A stretch of DNA of 64,000 nt from Ophiobolus disseminans (GCA_010093685.1 MU006222.1:868001-932000); one strand, 5' to 3'; numbered from the stretch's first letter, positions 43,842-54,457 are shown. The notes: generated by a model from the letters alone, not told the origin. A program made the numbers and translations.

Positions 43842-44291
43842 GTAGATGGGTACTATGTGGCGGAGGGACACGATAGAGCAGAAAAGGGTGGTACATGAGG
43901 CTAATGGAGAAGTGGGAAGGGGGGAACCTCGCGATCGAACGCAGCAACTAGAACCCGTTGTAGAACACGGTTTGATCGAGGGTGCCGCGTTTGCGCCAAT
44001 GCAGGCATCTAGAACCGCGGCGAGAAAGTTGGATTGGCCCGCATTGGGTGATACAGTCTCTCCACGGTGACCTAGAGTTCCTCGTAGGAGTAGCTGAATT
44101 CACAACGATATTCTACATGCCCTATTCATATGTTAGTTCACGCGACTTCTCACACTTCTTTCGCTCCTGTAAATAGACATCAACCTCCCGACCTTCTGTT
44201 TCACTGCTACTGGCATTTGCATACCTGGTCTGCAGAGTTCTAAGTCGCTCTTTCCCCACTCGCAACCCGTGCCGCCACAAGCACATCAAAC

Positions 44292-44861
44292 ATGACTGAT
44301 CACGATATTGACGCCCTCTACGGTCCGCTAGAGACCGCACTTGATAAACACGACTGCTTTCTGTCCGATGAGCGACGCGAAAATCAAGTCGCAAGCAAGC
44401 GCATGGTTGGAGGCGCCGGGATGCGCGGAGAGCGCTGGCTCAAGAACTACAAGATAAAGACGCAGCAGCCCTGCACGTTCTTCATGGCGGGTAACTGTGC
44501 GTACCACGAGAAGTGTGCTTTCAGCCATGATCCGGAGCTTCTGCGATATGGCAACGCGCATGCTGCGCCAGGCCATGCGAGTCGCACCGTACCAAACAAC
44601 CCATCTCCTCCGTCTAGGAGGGGCACCAAGCTCTGCAGATTCTTCCTGCTAGGCCAGTATCGCGCCGGCGCAAACTACACGTTCGTTCACCCGCCGGCGA
44701 CACAAGCCCATATACGCTACGAGCTTCCTGCTCGGCCAGTCCCGTTGGCGCAAGCTGTACCGGAGGTTTCGCGTCGTGTGCCTGCAATGCTGGGGAAGCG
44801 CAAGCGATTGCCTGACGGAAATTGGGTGGATCGCAATGTAGAACCTCGTCTGGAGTATTGA
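44292..44861 (+). CDS. CCCH zinc-finger protein with one damaged finger
   Basis: A single exon encodes 189 residues from an ATG at 44292. The N-terminus (DIDALYGPLETALDKHD) matches the neighbour at 43020. Finger 1 is complete (C61, C69, C75, H79: PCTFFMAGNCAYHEKCAFSH). Finger 2 keeps the spacing but has Tyr at the second and third Cys positions (C115, Y123, Y129, H133: LCRFFLLGQYRAGANYTFVH). Both Tyr codons (TAT, TAC) are one G to A step from Cys. The C-terminus is basic (GKRKRLPDGNW). It may be expressed but with reduced zinc binding, or already be decaying. It is probably a tandem paralogue of the previous gene. Confidence 0.75.
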   Translation: MTDHDIDALYGPLETALDKHDCFLSDERRENQVASKRMVGGAGMRGERWLKNYKIKTQQPCTFFMAGNCAYHEKCAFSHDPELLRYGNAHAAPGHASRTVPNNPSPPSRRGTKLCRFFLLGQYRAGANYTFVHPPATQAHIRYELPARPVPLAQAVPEVSRRVPAMLGKRKRLPDGNWVDRNVEPRLEY

Positions 44862-45915
44862 TCGGAAGCACACCGGTACCCGAAGAAGGGTGTTGGGCAA
44901 GGAGAGAATCATAATGGGGAGAATGTGACGATTGGCACACAAGGAAACGAGCATTGGGAAGGACAATTTGCGTGATAGGATTCTGGCTAAGAGACTGAAT
45001 CCTGCTGGTCATGATCTCGTTGGCGTTGGTACGATACTAAAAAATGATATCCATCTTGGAAAGAAGACATATGATGTGATGTGGACATGTGAGCTGAGTG
45101 TAGGTGGACAAGAAGTTGCGTCGGGGAAGTCGGCTGGGGTTACCGGTAGTTTGGATGAAAAATACTCGTCATTTGGGACGTCGCGAATTCTTCGTCACAC
45201 CAGCTTTACGCCTCTGTCATCAAAGGTGTCAACGGAGGAGCAGACTGGAGAGATGATGGAAATCTGGGATAAGATCGAAGGTGATCAGGGCGAGATTGCG
45301 CAGTCTCTCGAACCTGCACATGTCAGTAACCGCACTGGCGGCACCTTCAACTAGTTTGGTGCTGTTTCTGGTGGAGAAGGCTCTTGAATACAAGCCGCGC
45401 TGCCGATGACATGAGACTTGTAAACGACGCATGGGACATATTGGGTGCTGCTGAGACCTCGAAATCGTGTATAGAATTACCAATACATGTCATTTGCAAT
45501 CCTTGCCAGAGGCCGCTTATTGGTGCGCTGCTTTAAATTACAGCATACTCTAGCTCTCTTCTGCGACTCTTGAAGTTTGAACAGATGCACAGCTCAATAC
45601 CGCACCACGCATCACGCGTCACACGCGTCACGTGATGATAATGTCTTTCACTTGACACTCTCTAAGAAGGCTTTCGGCTTACTCTTCTGTTGGTGAGCCC
45701 AATTCGCTTTCACCGTGAGTACCGTCTTCCAAAATCTGTGGTGATCAGGGAGGTGAAAGGGGATTGGCGGTCAGACGCGCCTTCCTTATCGTACCTTCCT
45801 CGTGGGAGATTTAAAGAGCTCTCACCCTAGAAAATATTTTCTCTCTCCAACACCACTTTCCCCACCAAAAGCCACTCTCGTACTTCCTTCGCTCCAACCC
45901 TCCACCAAAAAGACA
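44862..45915. other. Intergenic region
   Basis: About 1 kb with only a doubtful frame at 44932-45354 (TTG start, no known domain). The 5' end of the next broken CCCH gene follows. No RNA gene or repeat was seen. Confidence 0.4.
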
Positions 45916-46747
45916 ATGACGGGTCTGAAGGAGCCAGACAAAGCCGATAAACACGATTCTCTTCCTGCTGGTTCATCGCTCGCCTTGTAAGTAAGCCGCT
46001 TTCTAAGTTTGACCATTGTTAATCTATTGTAGCTGGACAAAGCCAATTCTCAATCATCCTCCTATCCACGAAGCTCAGGACGCGCAAGACTTGTAAGTAG
46101 CATTTCAACGTAGTCACAGTATGAAGAGCACTGACCTCCCTCGTGTAGCCAGCAGCCCAACAGTGCTGGTCCGATAACAGGCCGCTCTTATAACTCGTTC
46201 CGGCATAGGTTGGTCAAAACCAAGACGTATCAAAATATCCCAGACGCTCCGCCCACCGCGCAAGACCTCACTGAGGCGGCCAAATTCGTCACCGTCATCT
46301 TCGGACACTTCTCAGATTCTGCTGGAAAGATCAACGCAGGCAAATATGGGTTGAAGCCCTCGAAGGATTTCGGTCTATGCTACAACACCTTCTGGAAAAG
46401 GCGGGGCTGCGCTTATGGTGAAGCCTGCCCTTAGAGTCACAAGGAACTGAATGAGGATGAGGAAGCTTGTCGGATGTGGGAGACAGGGCAAAGTGAGAAG
46501 AAGGTTGTTGTATTGAGAGAGCTACATAGAGCGATTATATACACAACAAGATGAGTGAGCCAGTGACTAAGAGTCACGTGGAGATGCAGTCCACAGTGTA
46601 CCATGTGAACTAAGGTGCCAGGCTGACAAAGCTTATATACGCGTACTCGGCTTTGAAGAGGTACCGAAAAGGTTCGAGGCCTGTAGGGCTACTCCGCCTA
46701 CAAAGCGGTCCGCCTGGAACTTCTGCGTGGAGTTCAAGAGCTTGTAA
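45916..46747 (+). pseudogene. CCCH zinc-finger gene broken by a solo LTR and a premature stop
   Basis: Exons 45916-45986, 46033-46092 and 46149 onward join with GTAAGT donors and TAG acceptors. The protein starts MTGLKEPDKADKHDSL, then WTKPILNHPPIHEAQDAQDF, then SDSAGKINAGKYGLKPSKDF. The finger is GLCYNTFWKRRGCAYGEACP then TAG (46432) then SH, where the stop replaces Trp. A solo LTR follows at 46468. Past it, AAGCT TATATACGC restores the frame Ala-Tyr-Ile-Arg-Val and reaches a TAA at 46745 after KRSAWNFCVEFKSL. The empty-site frame (about 187 codons) is open apart from the TAG. The finger spacing C-x9-C-x5-C-x3-H matches the gene at 23263-24907. Confidence 0.85.
46468..46628. mobile_element. 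Solo-LTR-like element, family 2, copy 4
   Basis: A 161-bp element (TGTCGGATG to CAGGCTGACA) flanked by perfect AAGCT duplications (46463-46467 and 46629-46633). It interrupts the third exon of the broken CCCH gene. Confidence 0.88.
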
Positions 46748-46970
46748 TGGATGGAGTTTCGATGCAGGAGTAGTGCGAAGGAAACACCTTGAAACGAGAA
46801 TATGGAGTGGGATCGGCTGTCGACGAAGCCAGTATCACATGTACTATACGTTTAGAATGACAAAGCCAATATGGCACTCGGATTTACATCCATGGATGTC
46901 TTTTGAACATCTCTGATATTAGTGCACTTGCAAATTCTCATATCTCTCGTACTTCACGTCATGGAGTTCT

Positions 46971-47107
46971 TGTAACGGTGCGTGGAGAGGGGGAGTACTG
47001 CGCTGAATTGACTATCTGAGGTGGGCTGAGCTACATATATAGATGACCATACATGAGCTATCCCAACTTGTACTAGAGTGGATTTGGGCAAGACCCAAAC
47101 CGTTACA
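46971..47107. mobile_element. Solo-LTR-like element, family 1, copy 3
   Basis: A 137-bp element (TGTAACGGTG to ACCGTTACA) flanked by perfect GTTCT duplications. It lies between the broken CCCH gene and the next minus-strand gene. The first 9 bases and the last 9 are exact inverted repeats. Confidence 0.87.
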
Positions 47108-47293
47108 GTTCTACATAAGCAAGGAAGCGATCGTTTTCCATGCCTGTAGCATCAGGCCTTGTCATTACACTGTTCGACTATCAACTTCGATGTTCCGTAC
47201 CTCTACTCCTTGCGCGGATATCCTCCTGCGCAGCTCAACACGTCGTACAGCTCGAGTCTTAAAGACTAGCTCTTCCATCATGCCGGGTATGTA

Positions 47294-49138
47294 TCACTGA
47301 AAGGCACCATACTCCTCCGCACTTCCAAGCAGCCCACCCCGCATATCCAAGAAACTCGGTCCTGGTGCGATGTTCAAGGTTGTAGCAAGCATATCGACCA
47401 GAAGCTCGAGTTCCGTAATGTTGCTAGGCATGTTGTGGGCTTCGAGGCTAGTGCGCAAGATTGGCGGACTTGCTGGATGAGCATTTTGCGGAGGCGGAGG
47501 TGGTGTTGCAGTCGACTCAATCTCGTTGGTTGCTTGCTCGGCATCGTTTATGACCGGAGGCTGCTCAGCAGTTCGATGTGTCGGAAGAGCGAAGCGTACA
47601 GTTTTGCGCGAAGGCGGGATCTCTTCAGGCTCGTTGGTCGTTGCGACTGTTGACCACAGCCGGGGCTTTTGCCGCGCAGAAACTTCGAGCGGTGTAGGAA
47701 GTGTGTTTACTGGAGGAAGGTTGAATCGTGGAAGTTCTTCTGGAGGCCCTGTAGTCAAAGACAACTCGTTAGTCGCGGACGACGGAAAGCTTTCAGCCTC
47801 TTTGTCTTGTCGATTGTCGTTGGTTGCGCAGTCTACCGGCTTGTCGCACCGTGGTGTGTTCGAGGTCGTCGGCGATGGAAGGGTGAAGCGCACAGCTTTT
47901 CGCGATGGAGGGTTCGATTCTGGCTCAACGGCTGGTGTCATTGATGACAGTTCCTCATGTTCCGGCAGTGAATGTATGCGTGGCAACCCCGACGGTGCTA
48001 CTACTAAACAATCCCTAGGCGGCACCAACTTTACGGGACGTGCTGAGCGTTTTATGGAAGTGGCATCTTGTGAGGGCACACCAACTTGGATCTCCTCACT
48101 TTCCTCGTTCCTGGTGAACTCCGCGGGCTCGTCGCATTCCGCGATGATGAGACCATCAAGATGAAAGCGCTTATGTACACACTCTACCTTTGGAAAAAGC
48201 ATGACATCGCCAGCGTAGCTCGTATCAGGATCAACGCCAGCCGTCCAGCCTCCCTTCAAAACACCCGTATTCTCAGTCAAGATGTCCACATGCATAGTGT
48301 ACGAGGTGTCCTGCAATACGGCCTCGAGTTCAGAGTGTTTGCATGCGCCGGTGTTCGTAGCATAACCGTCCGAGTAAGGATACTCGATCGGCGGAACGTG
48401 GAGAGCAACAATCTTTTCTTCTTGCCGGCGGTGTCTTCGTAAAGGCTGTCCATCAGCGTTTGGCAGGCTTAGCAACGAAATTGGCTCGGAACGGCTCTTT
48501 TCTGAGCTCTGTTGCTCCCCGTCCTGAAGAGTCGCGAAATCGAATTTGCCAGCAACAACGGCACTCTTCTTCTGACTGACGGCGGAAAGTAGGGCTTTTG
48601 CTCTTGGAGTGGGGGTGAATCTATGCTTCTTGAGCTCGGCGGGAGGACGCAAATCTGATCCTTGTGTGTGTCTCGCCCACGTCGGCGAAGTGTCTGCATG
48701 ATGGACCGCGTAATCGTAGCTCTGTCGCGCACGCTGATACGCTTCCGCTGGGTTGAAAAGAGCAAGAGTACTGCTGCCTTGCCGTGTCTCCTTCGGCAGT
48801 ACCCCTGTGCCATGGGAATATCCGCCGTTGATCGCAGTTGCCTGGGCTATTATTGTGTCAAGACGACGAAAAATGGGCAGGATCCGCCGCCTCGCAAGTA
48901 CTTCGGGGGTAGCGCGTTGCGGGACACTGACTTCAGGTTCGCCTTCCCGGAAAGGCGCACCTCGGTCGACGAGGGTGTATGTGAGTTGGACATCTTCTTC
49001 TCGTTCGCGCCCGATGTCTTGACTGGGGATGGTGGTAGCAACATCATGCGGCGCACGTGCGGCATTGTTGCTGTTTTTCTTCTCTCGCTTGCGCTGTTTG
49101 TTTGAGGCCTTCTTGTTATTATTTTTGCGTTTGCCCAT
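47294..49138 (-). CDS. Disordered protein with two RVxF-like motifs
   Basis: A single exon from the ATG at 49138 (MGKRKNNN) encodes about 614 residues. The N-terminus is strongly basic (RKNNNKKASNKQRKREKKNS), typical of nuclear or nucleolar proteins. Residues 235-335 look more ordered (YPYSDGYATNTGACKHSELE to DVMLFPKVECVHKRFHLDGL). The C-terminal part has two near-identical segments, SRKAVRFTLPS (from residue 412) and SRKTVRFALPT (from 510), matching the K-x-V-x-F form of the PP1 docking motif. Between them is another RFNLPPVN. PP1 binding is inference from the motif. I do not recognise the protein family. It is the first intact gene to the right of the mobile-element block. Confidence 0.75.
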   Translation of the reverse strand: MGKRKNNNKKASNKQRKREKKNSNNAARAPHDVATTIPSQDIGREREEDVQLTYTLVDRGAPFREGEPEVSVPQRATPEVLARRRILPIFRRLDTIIAQATAINGGYSHGTGVLPKETRQGSSTLALFNPAEAYQRARQSYDYAVHHADTSPTWARHTQGSDLRPPAELKKHRFTPTPRAKALLSAVSQKKSAVVAGKFDFATLQDGEQQSSEKSRSEPISLLSLPNADGQPLRRHRRQEEKIVALHVPPIEYPYSDGYATNTGACKHSELEAVLQDTSYTMHVDILTENTGVLKGGWTAGVDPDTSYAGDVMLFPKVECVHKRFHLDGLIIAECDEPAEFTRNEESEEIQVGVPSQDATSIKRSARPVKLVPPRDCLVVAPSGLPRIHSLPEHEELSSMTPAVEPESNPPSRKAVRFTLPSPTTSNTPRCDKPVDCATNDNRQDKEAESFPSSATNELSLTTGPPEELPRFNLPPVNTLPTPLEVSARQKPRLWSTVATTNEPEEIPPSRKTVRFALPTHRTAEQPPVINDAEQATNEIESTATPPPPPQNAHPASPPILRTSLEAHNMPSNITELELLVDMLATTLNIAPGPSFLDMRGGLLGSAEEYGAFQ

Positions 49139-50451
49139 TTCGAGTAGGTTCACCGACACGAAGATGTGGCGTCAAGTGAGCGGGGTTGACAAGCGCGGTA
49201 TAGTTGATGTAATGCCGAGCAGTTGTGGTACCCAGATTGTACTCGCGATTGTGATATACATAGAGGTGCCAGAATCGTTTCGGGTGTTCGGTGAGGAGAA
49301 GGTTGCGGGCCTTTCTGCAACAGAGGCAAACGAAGCCCCTCAGCCATCTGAGACCAATTGAGGTGAAAGTCGTAACACTCATTCAGACACTTCCGTAGAC
49401 ACGAAAATACGGTCTCCGAGTTCTTTCGGACGCATTGTCGAAGCGAAAAGTTCAATTGTTAGAATTGGCATGACGCTCGCACAAACATAAATAAGCTGGG
49501 ATAGTCGCTGGTGTGTACGGCAATCACTGATGAACGTAGGCATATTGTCCTCGTGCGAGACAGGAGTGCACACTGTAAAATCTAGTCGTCGAAGGAATGA
49601 GGGGAGGGTTTCCAGATCTGGATTATGGGAAGACAACGCCAGTACTTGAACGAAGCCGGGACCAGTTACCACCTGTGATCACACTCAAGAAAGCTTCCGT
49701 TGCAACGATACCATTATTGTTGCCATTCTCACTGACCCCTCTTTCATAACAAAATGACGTAGAGCTGCTTTAACACAATCTCCGCCGGTTGACACGCGTC
49801 TAGTGCGATGTTGACTTACACAGCCACGATAAAAACGTGTGCAACGCTGTTCGAGCACTGGCTTCCAAGGTTTGTGATGTATGACTTCGTAAATCGTGCG
49901 ATACCTAGGATTCTGAGAACAAACGCTTGGCTATGGAATTGGAATTGGCTTCATGTTTATTGTGTAGTTGCAGACAAATACGGAACGGACACGCTGGCTT
50001 GAGAAAACATTGTCGGAGTTTTGGAGCGAAGGAGCGCAAGTAGTGCAGCGGAAAAGAAAATGGCAAGTAATCCCAATGCGCTGAGGAGTATGGTACGTAG
50101 GTAGCGCTCGAAACCTTCTGGGCACCCATAGTGCTGATGTGAGCGTGCAGAGGAACATGATGCTGAAAAAATGCACAATTTGGAGACGGCCGTTCTTCGG
50201 AACAGTCGATCGATTTGCGCGCTAGTCTAGCCACTAGCGCACTTTGGGCCGGAGTTAATGCAGCCTGCTGACAGCCAGTCAAAGCTTCGACCACAATCGT
50301 CACCATTCGCAAGCATTGCAGCCACGCCACTCGATGCCCTGCAGCTTTAGTCCACGGGCCTGGGGATACTCTGGACTTCCATGTCAGCTATATGCATATA
50401 TGTTCCTCCCGCTCGGAGGCTTGACTCCCGCCATTCAAATCCTCTACCAAT
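49139..50451. other. Intergenic region between divergent genes
   Basis: About 1.3 kb with frames on both strands that are short and overlapping. It should hold the promoters of the RVxF protein and the bZIP gene. Nothing further was recognised. Confidence 0.45.
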
Positions 50452-51458
50452 ATGGCAACGAGCTCGGAGGAAGCAAAACTGGCGCCAATTGAGCTAGGAT
50501 GGTCATCACAAAGGCTCAAACTGCGCGATGAAACTGAAGACTGGACGGGTATAACCAACCAAGTGGAAAGACGGAAGCTGCAGAACCGCTTGAACCAGCG
50601 CGCTCGCAGTCAGTATGACCATGATATATCTTACAAGCATCGTGGCTGATATGGTGGTCAGGGACACGTGCTCGGGATAAAGACGCCACTTCCACAGACT
50701 CAAAGTCGCCTCGGGAAGGCGCAAGTAACGAGGATGGCTCTAACGCATCGAGTTCACCAAACGACGTCCCTATTAGTCCTACCGCACCGACTAAGCCGAC
50801 TTGCCTAGCAACAACTCCTCGTGTGCAGGAGATCATGCAGCGCTTTGCAGATCATGCTTACGCGAGCTACATACAAGGTACACCCGCGCTGTCACATTTG
50901 ACGCTTCTTGTGAGGTACAATGTGTCGAGTGCTCTCTTAAGAAACGCCGAAATTTTAGGGGTCACAGAAGAATATAGTGATTGGGAAGGCATTTCTCCCT
51001 TCTTCAAACAAGCATCTGCCTCCAATTTCACGGATTCACAAAGTTCACTCGATTGGCCAGCAAATTTACGTCCAACCCCAGTACAGTGTGCCATCGAGCA
51101 TCACCCATGGCTTGACGTCTTTCCATGGCCCCAAGTACGGGACAATATGGTTCAAGCTTTCGAGTATCTGGGTGTCGATGGCGAGGACGAGCTGTGCCAC
51201 GATGTTAGCCAATACGACGACCATGACACTAATCCGCTACTCGTCGTATGGGGCGATGCATGGGATCCATCTAATTGGGAAATCACTGCAGATTTTCTAA
51301 GGAAATGGGGCTGGCTGCTCAGTGGGTGTGAGCAATCGCTGGACGCAACAAATTACTGGCGGGCGAAGAGAGGCGAGAGACCGATTTCTCGAAAGCAGCT
51401 CTATGAAGCCATCCGATCGAGCATGCCCGCTCAATTTCGACATGTAGCGGCCTTATGA
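50452..51458 (+). CDS. bZIP-like regulator with DUF3425 domain
   Basis: Two exons (50452-50608 and 50662-51458) join across a 53-bp intron with a GTCAGT donor, giving about 317 residues. The N-terminus has the fungal bZIP-like basic region, DWTGITNQVERRKLQNRLNQ then RARRTR. The C-terminal 200 residues match DUF3425: LTLLVRYNVSSALLRNAEIL, then LRPTPVQCAIEHHPWLDVFP, then NPLLVVWGDAWDPSNWEITA and FLRKWGWLLSGCEQSLDATN. Such proteins are probably fungal transcription regulators. The leucine zipper is short or absent. The acceptor choice keeps the basic region continuous, which supports the intron. Confidence 0.88.
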
Positions 51459-51625
51459 TTGGATGTCAGCCGCCTGCATGTGCAGCTCTTGGTCCCTGCA
51501 TACATGACGCAATACGATTCGCTTCATAGGACTACCTGACTTCGATAAATTGTGGTCCTTCCTCCACAACTTTCTACCGTCACTCAAACCGTACACAACC
51601 GCATACGCTATCTTCAAGATCAGAA

Positions 51626-52969
51626 ATGGACCCCTTCGCACCTCCACCAAAACCTAAGGCGGCGTTAGGATGGCATCGCGTTCTTTCACCCACCGCAAAC
51701 GTCAAAGTCTCTCCTATCGCTCTTGGGGGTATCAGCATTGGGAATTCATGGAGCAAGTTGTTTGGCAAAAGCGAGGATGCATTCTCCCTGCTAGACGCAT
51801 ACTACGAGCTCGGTGGAAACTTCATCGATACAGCGAACACGTACAATAGCGAGGAGTCAGAGAAGCTCATCGGAGAATGGATGGAGAAGCGAGGAACCCG
51901 CGATCAAATGGTCATTGCCACAAAGTATGGGGCTGGATATAGGGCGTACAATCGCGAGCAAGAACCACTGCAGAGCAACTTCACTGGTCCATCCGCCAAA
52001 AGCATGCACATCTCGGTAAGAGATAGCCTTCGAAAGTTGCGCACGGATTACATCGATATTCTCTACGTTCACTGGTAGGCATCTTTTGTGCAATATCACA
52101 CTGCTGTGACTAACGTTGGTAGGTGGGATGTTGCTTGCTCGGTTGAAGAAGTTATGCGACATCTCCACGTACTCGTCATGGCAAAGCAGGTCTTGTACAT
52201 CGGTGTTTCAGATACTCCAGCCTGGGTCGTGGTCAAAGCGAACGAGTGTGAGTAGTCCAGGTTCCATTTTACTGTCATCTCGTTAATAGCATCGCAGTCG
52301 CTCGTCGGCATGGCCTCACATCTTTCTCTCTATACCAAGGCCGGTGGAACGCCGCGTTTCGGGACATGGAATCCGAGATCATCCCAATGTGCGAAGATCA
52401 AGGCATGGCTATCGTCTCATGGGCCTCGCTCGGTGGAGGCCAGCTAATAGCCGCCGACCAGCGGAAGAAGATGGAGGAAGATCCGGACGCCGGCAAAGGC
52501 TTCTACAGCGCATCGGAAAACGACATCAAAGTGTGTGACGTCTTAGAGAAGCTTGCGAGGAAGAAAGACACTACCCTTCAAGCTTTGGTGAGAGTCCCGT
52601 CTATTTCATGCCTGCAACACTGACAAACTATTCAGGCTCTTGCATACCTCTTCCATCAATCCACCCACGTGTTCCCCATCGTAGGCGTGCAAACAGTCGA
52701 GCACGTTAAGCTGCTTCCAGCTGCTTTGGGCATCAAGCTTTCGCCAGAGGAGATTGACGAGATACACGGCGCCGCCCCCTTCAACCCGCTGTTTCCGAAT
52801 ACTTTCTTGTTTGGGGAGAAGTACAACACGCGATTGACTGTTGCAGACCAGGGGAGCTATCAAATGGCAACGTGGATCGACGCGCCGCCGAAGCAACCGG
52901 TGAGTGACAGTACTGCATGCGATCACGAACATTGCTAATTGTGGATAGCCGTATCAACCACATTCGTAG
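51626..52969 (+). CDS. Aldo/keto reductase
   Basis: Five exons: 51626-52074, 52123-52247, 52298-52587, 52636-52899 and 52949-52969, giving about 382 residues. All four introns have GT donors and AG acceptors and lie where the frame demands. The catalytic tetrad is visible: Asp68 (FIDTANTYN), Tyr73, Lys100 (IATKYG) and His149 (LYVHWWD). The family uses NADPH to reduce aldehydes or ketones. It belongs to the fungal group resembling norsolorinic-acid or aryl-alcohol reductases (the WNAAFRDMESEIIPMCEDQG block), but no secondary-metabolite cluster lies next to it. It is probably cytosolic. It follows the DUF3425 gene by about 170 bp on the same strand. Confidence 0.92.
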
Positions 52970-53206
52970 ATCGATGCCGAATGAAATGATGGCCAAGTCA
53001 ACATGTAGCTTAATCGTCATAAGAAGTCGTGTTCGTTGTGCATTACTGTGCATCCCAGAAAAAATATGACCCAGCCAGTTATCCTACCCGAAAAGCAAAA
53101 TGGCCACAATTTCCTTACGAGACTTCCATGTATTCTTATCATCTTGCGTCAAACGAACCTCCTCGTTCATTGCCCTCTCCAAAGACAAGAGCACAGCTGA
53201 TTTATC

Positions 53207-54457
53207 TCATGCTCTCATCTGCCGCATTAACTTCAGCATCTCCTTCATCGCTTGAGGATCAAGCCCCTCTTCGTCACTGTCAAAATCGTCGAAATCATCG
53301 TTGTCCATCTCAAAGTCATACAGGTCTCGGCCTAGGGCATCGCTCATCGCAGCTTGTTGACCGAGCTTGTGAAGCATACGCCCATTTGCTTTCGGGTCGC
53401 TGGAAATGAGGGATTCATCCTCATAATCTTCCCAATCAAAGTTATTGCCGGCTCCTTGCGCATCCTTCGCTTTGCTTCCAATCGTAGCGTTCTCCTTGCT
53501 GGAGTCACTAGGTACGAGCGACAGCAGAACACGACCCATATCTCAAATAAGCTCGGCTTTACCTCCCCATTCATAAACCATCTCGAGCGCGGGCCTCGCC
53601 TTTGAGAAAGTCGAGAAAGTTACTGTGAGCGTTACTTTAGTACACGCCGCGAAATTCGAGATAGCGGAGATGCCGAACGAATTCCTTGTCAATGAGCCAG
53701 TTCAGGAACGATGTCAATATCGTCTTTCTGGAAGTGTGGCCCTTTTCAACCGTGATAGTTACCGCTTGAATGACGGCGCAGTTCCTGAGGACAGCGGGGA
53801 AGGCTTTCTTCCAGAGGTTTCGTGTGCCGTGGAGCTTCACCACAGCAAGGTTGGGGTAGGCCTTGGCTAGTTTTTCCACGCCAGCATCAGTGATGCTAAT
53901 AGCTTCCGTGCGAGACGCATCGCCAACAGCGATGGCCTATAGGCTGGGCTTGAAGGTAGGTCCTGCCATTGTCATGATTTCGACAGTCGTACTACACCTT
54001 ATCAGCAACGTGCAGCATGTGCTGTCGAGAGGGTTCTTACTCGTTGAAGTCGACACCTGGCGGAAATACCAAATTATCGGATTGAGCCACCAGCAGAGAG
54101 GAGCTTGCTGCCCAACGTATCAGATGCACCGATGTTTAGAGTTTCATCGTCTGAGAATACAGGGTGTTGGTACTCGATCGGCTTCCCTTGTCGCAAATCT
54201 GCACGCCGCTGGAACGCGCCTAAAGAGGCATCATGAGTTGGTTGCGCAAGAACACGGGCGTCAAAATCCTTCTTTATTTCACCTCGTGGATTGTCATCGA
54301 GTTCATCGTCGTCGTTACTTCGGACCCCGGGTCTGCGAACTGGTTCTGCTGTCTGGCCTTGCGTCGCTGTCGATCTTTGGTTCGATATCTCTTCTTCGAA
54401 GATGCCTCGGCGGTTGAAGCCATGGTGACTTTGCGAAAGGTGGCCAAATATGTTCAA
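53207..54457 (-). pseudogene. Decayed leucine-rich-repeat-like (RNI-type) gene
   Basis: Pieces on the minus strand read in order. Near 54400-54080: GFNRRGIFEEEISNQRSTAT and PVFSDDETLNIGASDTLGSK. Near 54060: another frame with NLVFPPGVDFNE. Near 53960: MAGPTFKPSL then TAG. Near 53900-53640: ITDAGVEKLAKAYPNLAVVK and LWKKAFPAVLRNCAVIQAVT, which match a small fungal family with RNI/LRR-like repeats. Near 53600: SKARPALEMVYEWGG. A 110-codon acidic frame (53539-53207) ends the region (DNDDFDDFDSDEEGLDPQAM). The frame changes and stops suggest decay, but introns could explain some of them. The acidic part could be a separate small gene. Confidence 0.55.

Noticed and set aside
44932..45354. 140-codon frame after the second CCCH gene
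   Set aside because: It begins with TTG, has no domain and could be chance.
30506..47107. Family 1 as a miniature inverted-repeat DNA transposon
   Set aside because: The ends form a 9-bp inverted repeat, but the 5-bp duplication, TG..CA ends and TATA box fit a solo LTR better. Not excluded.
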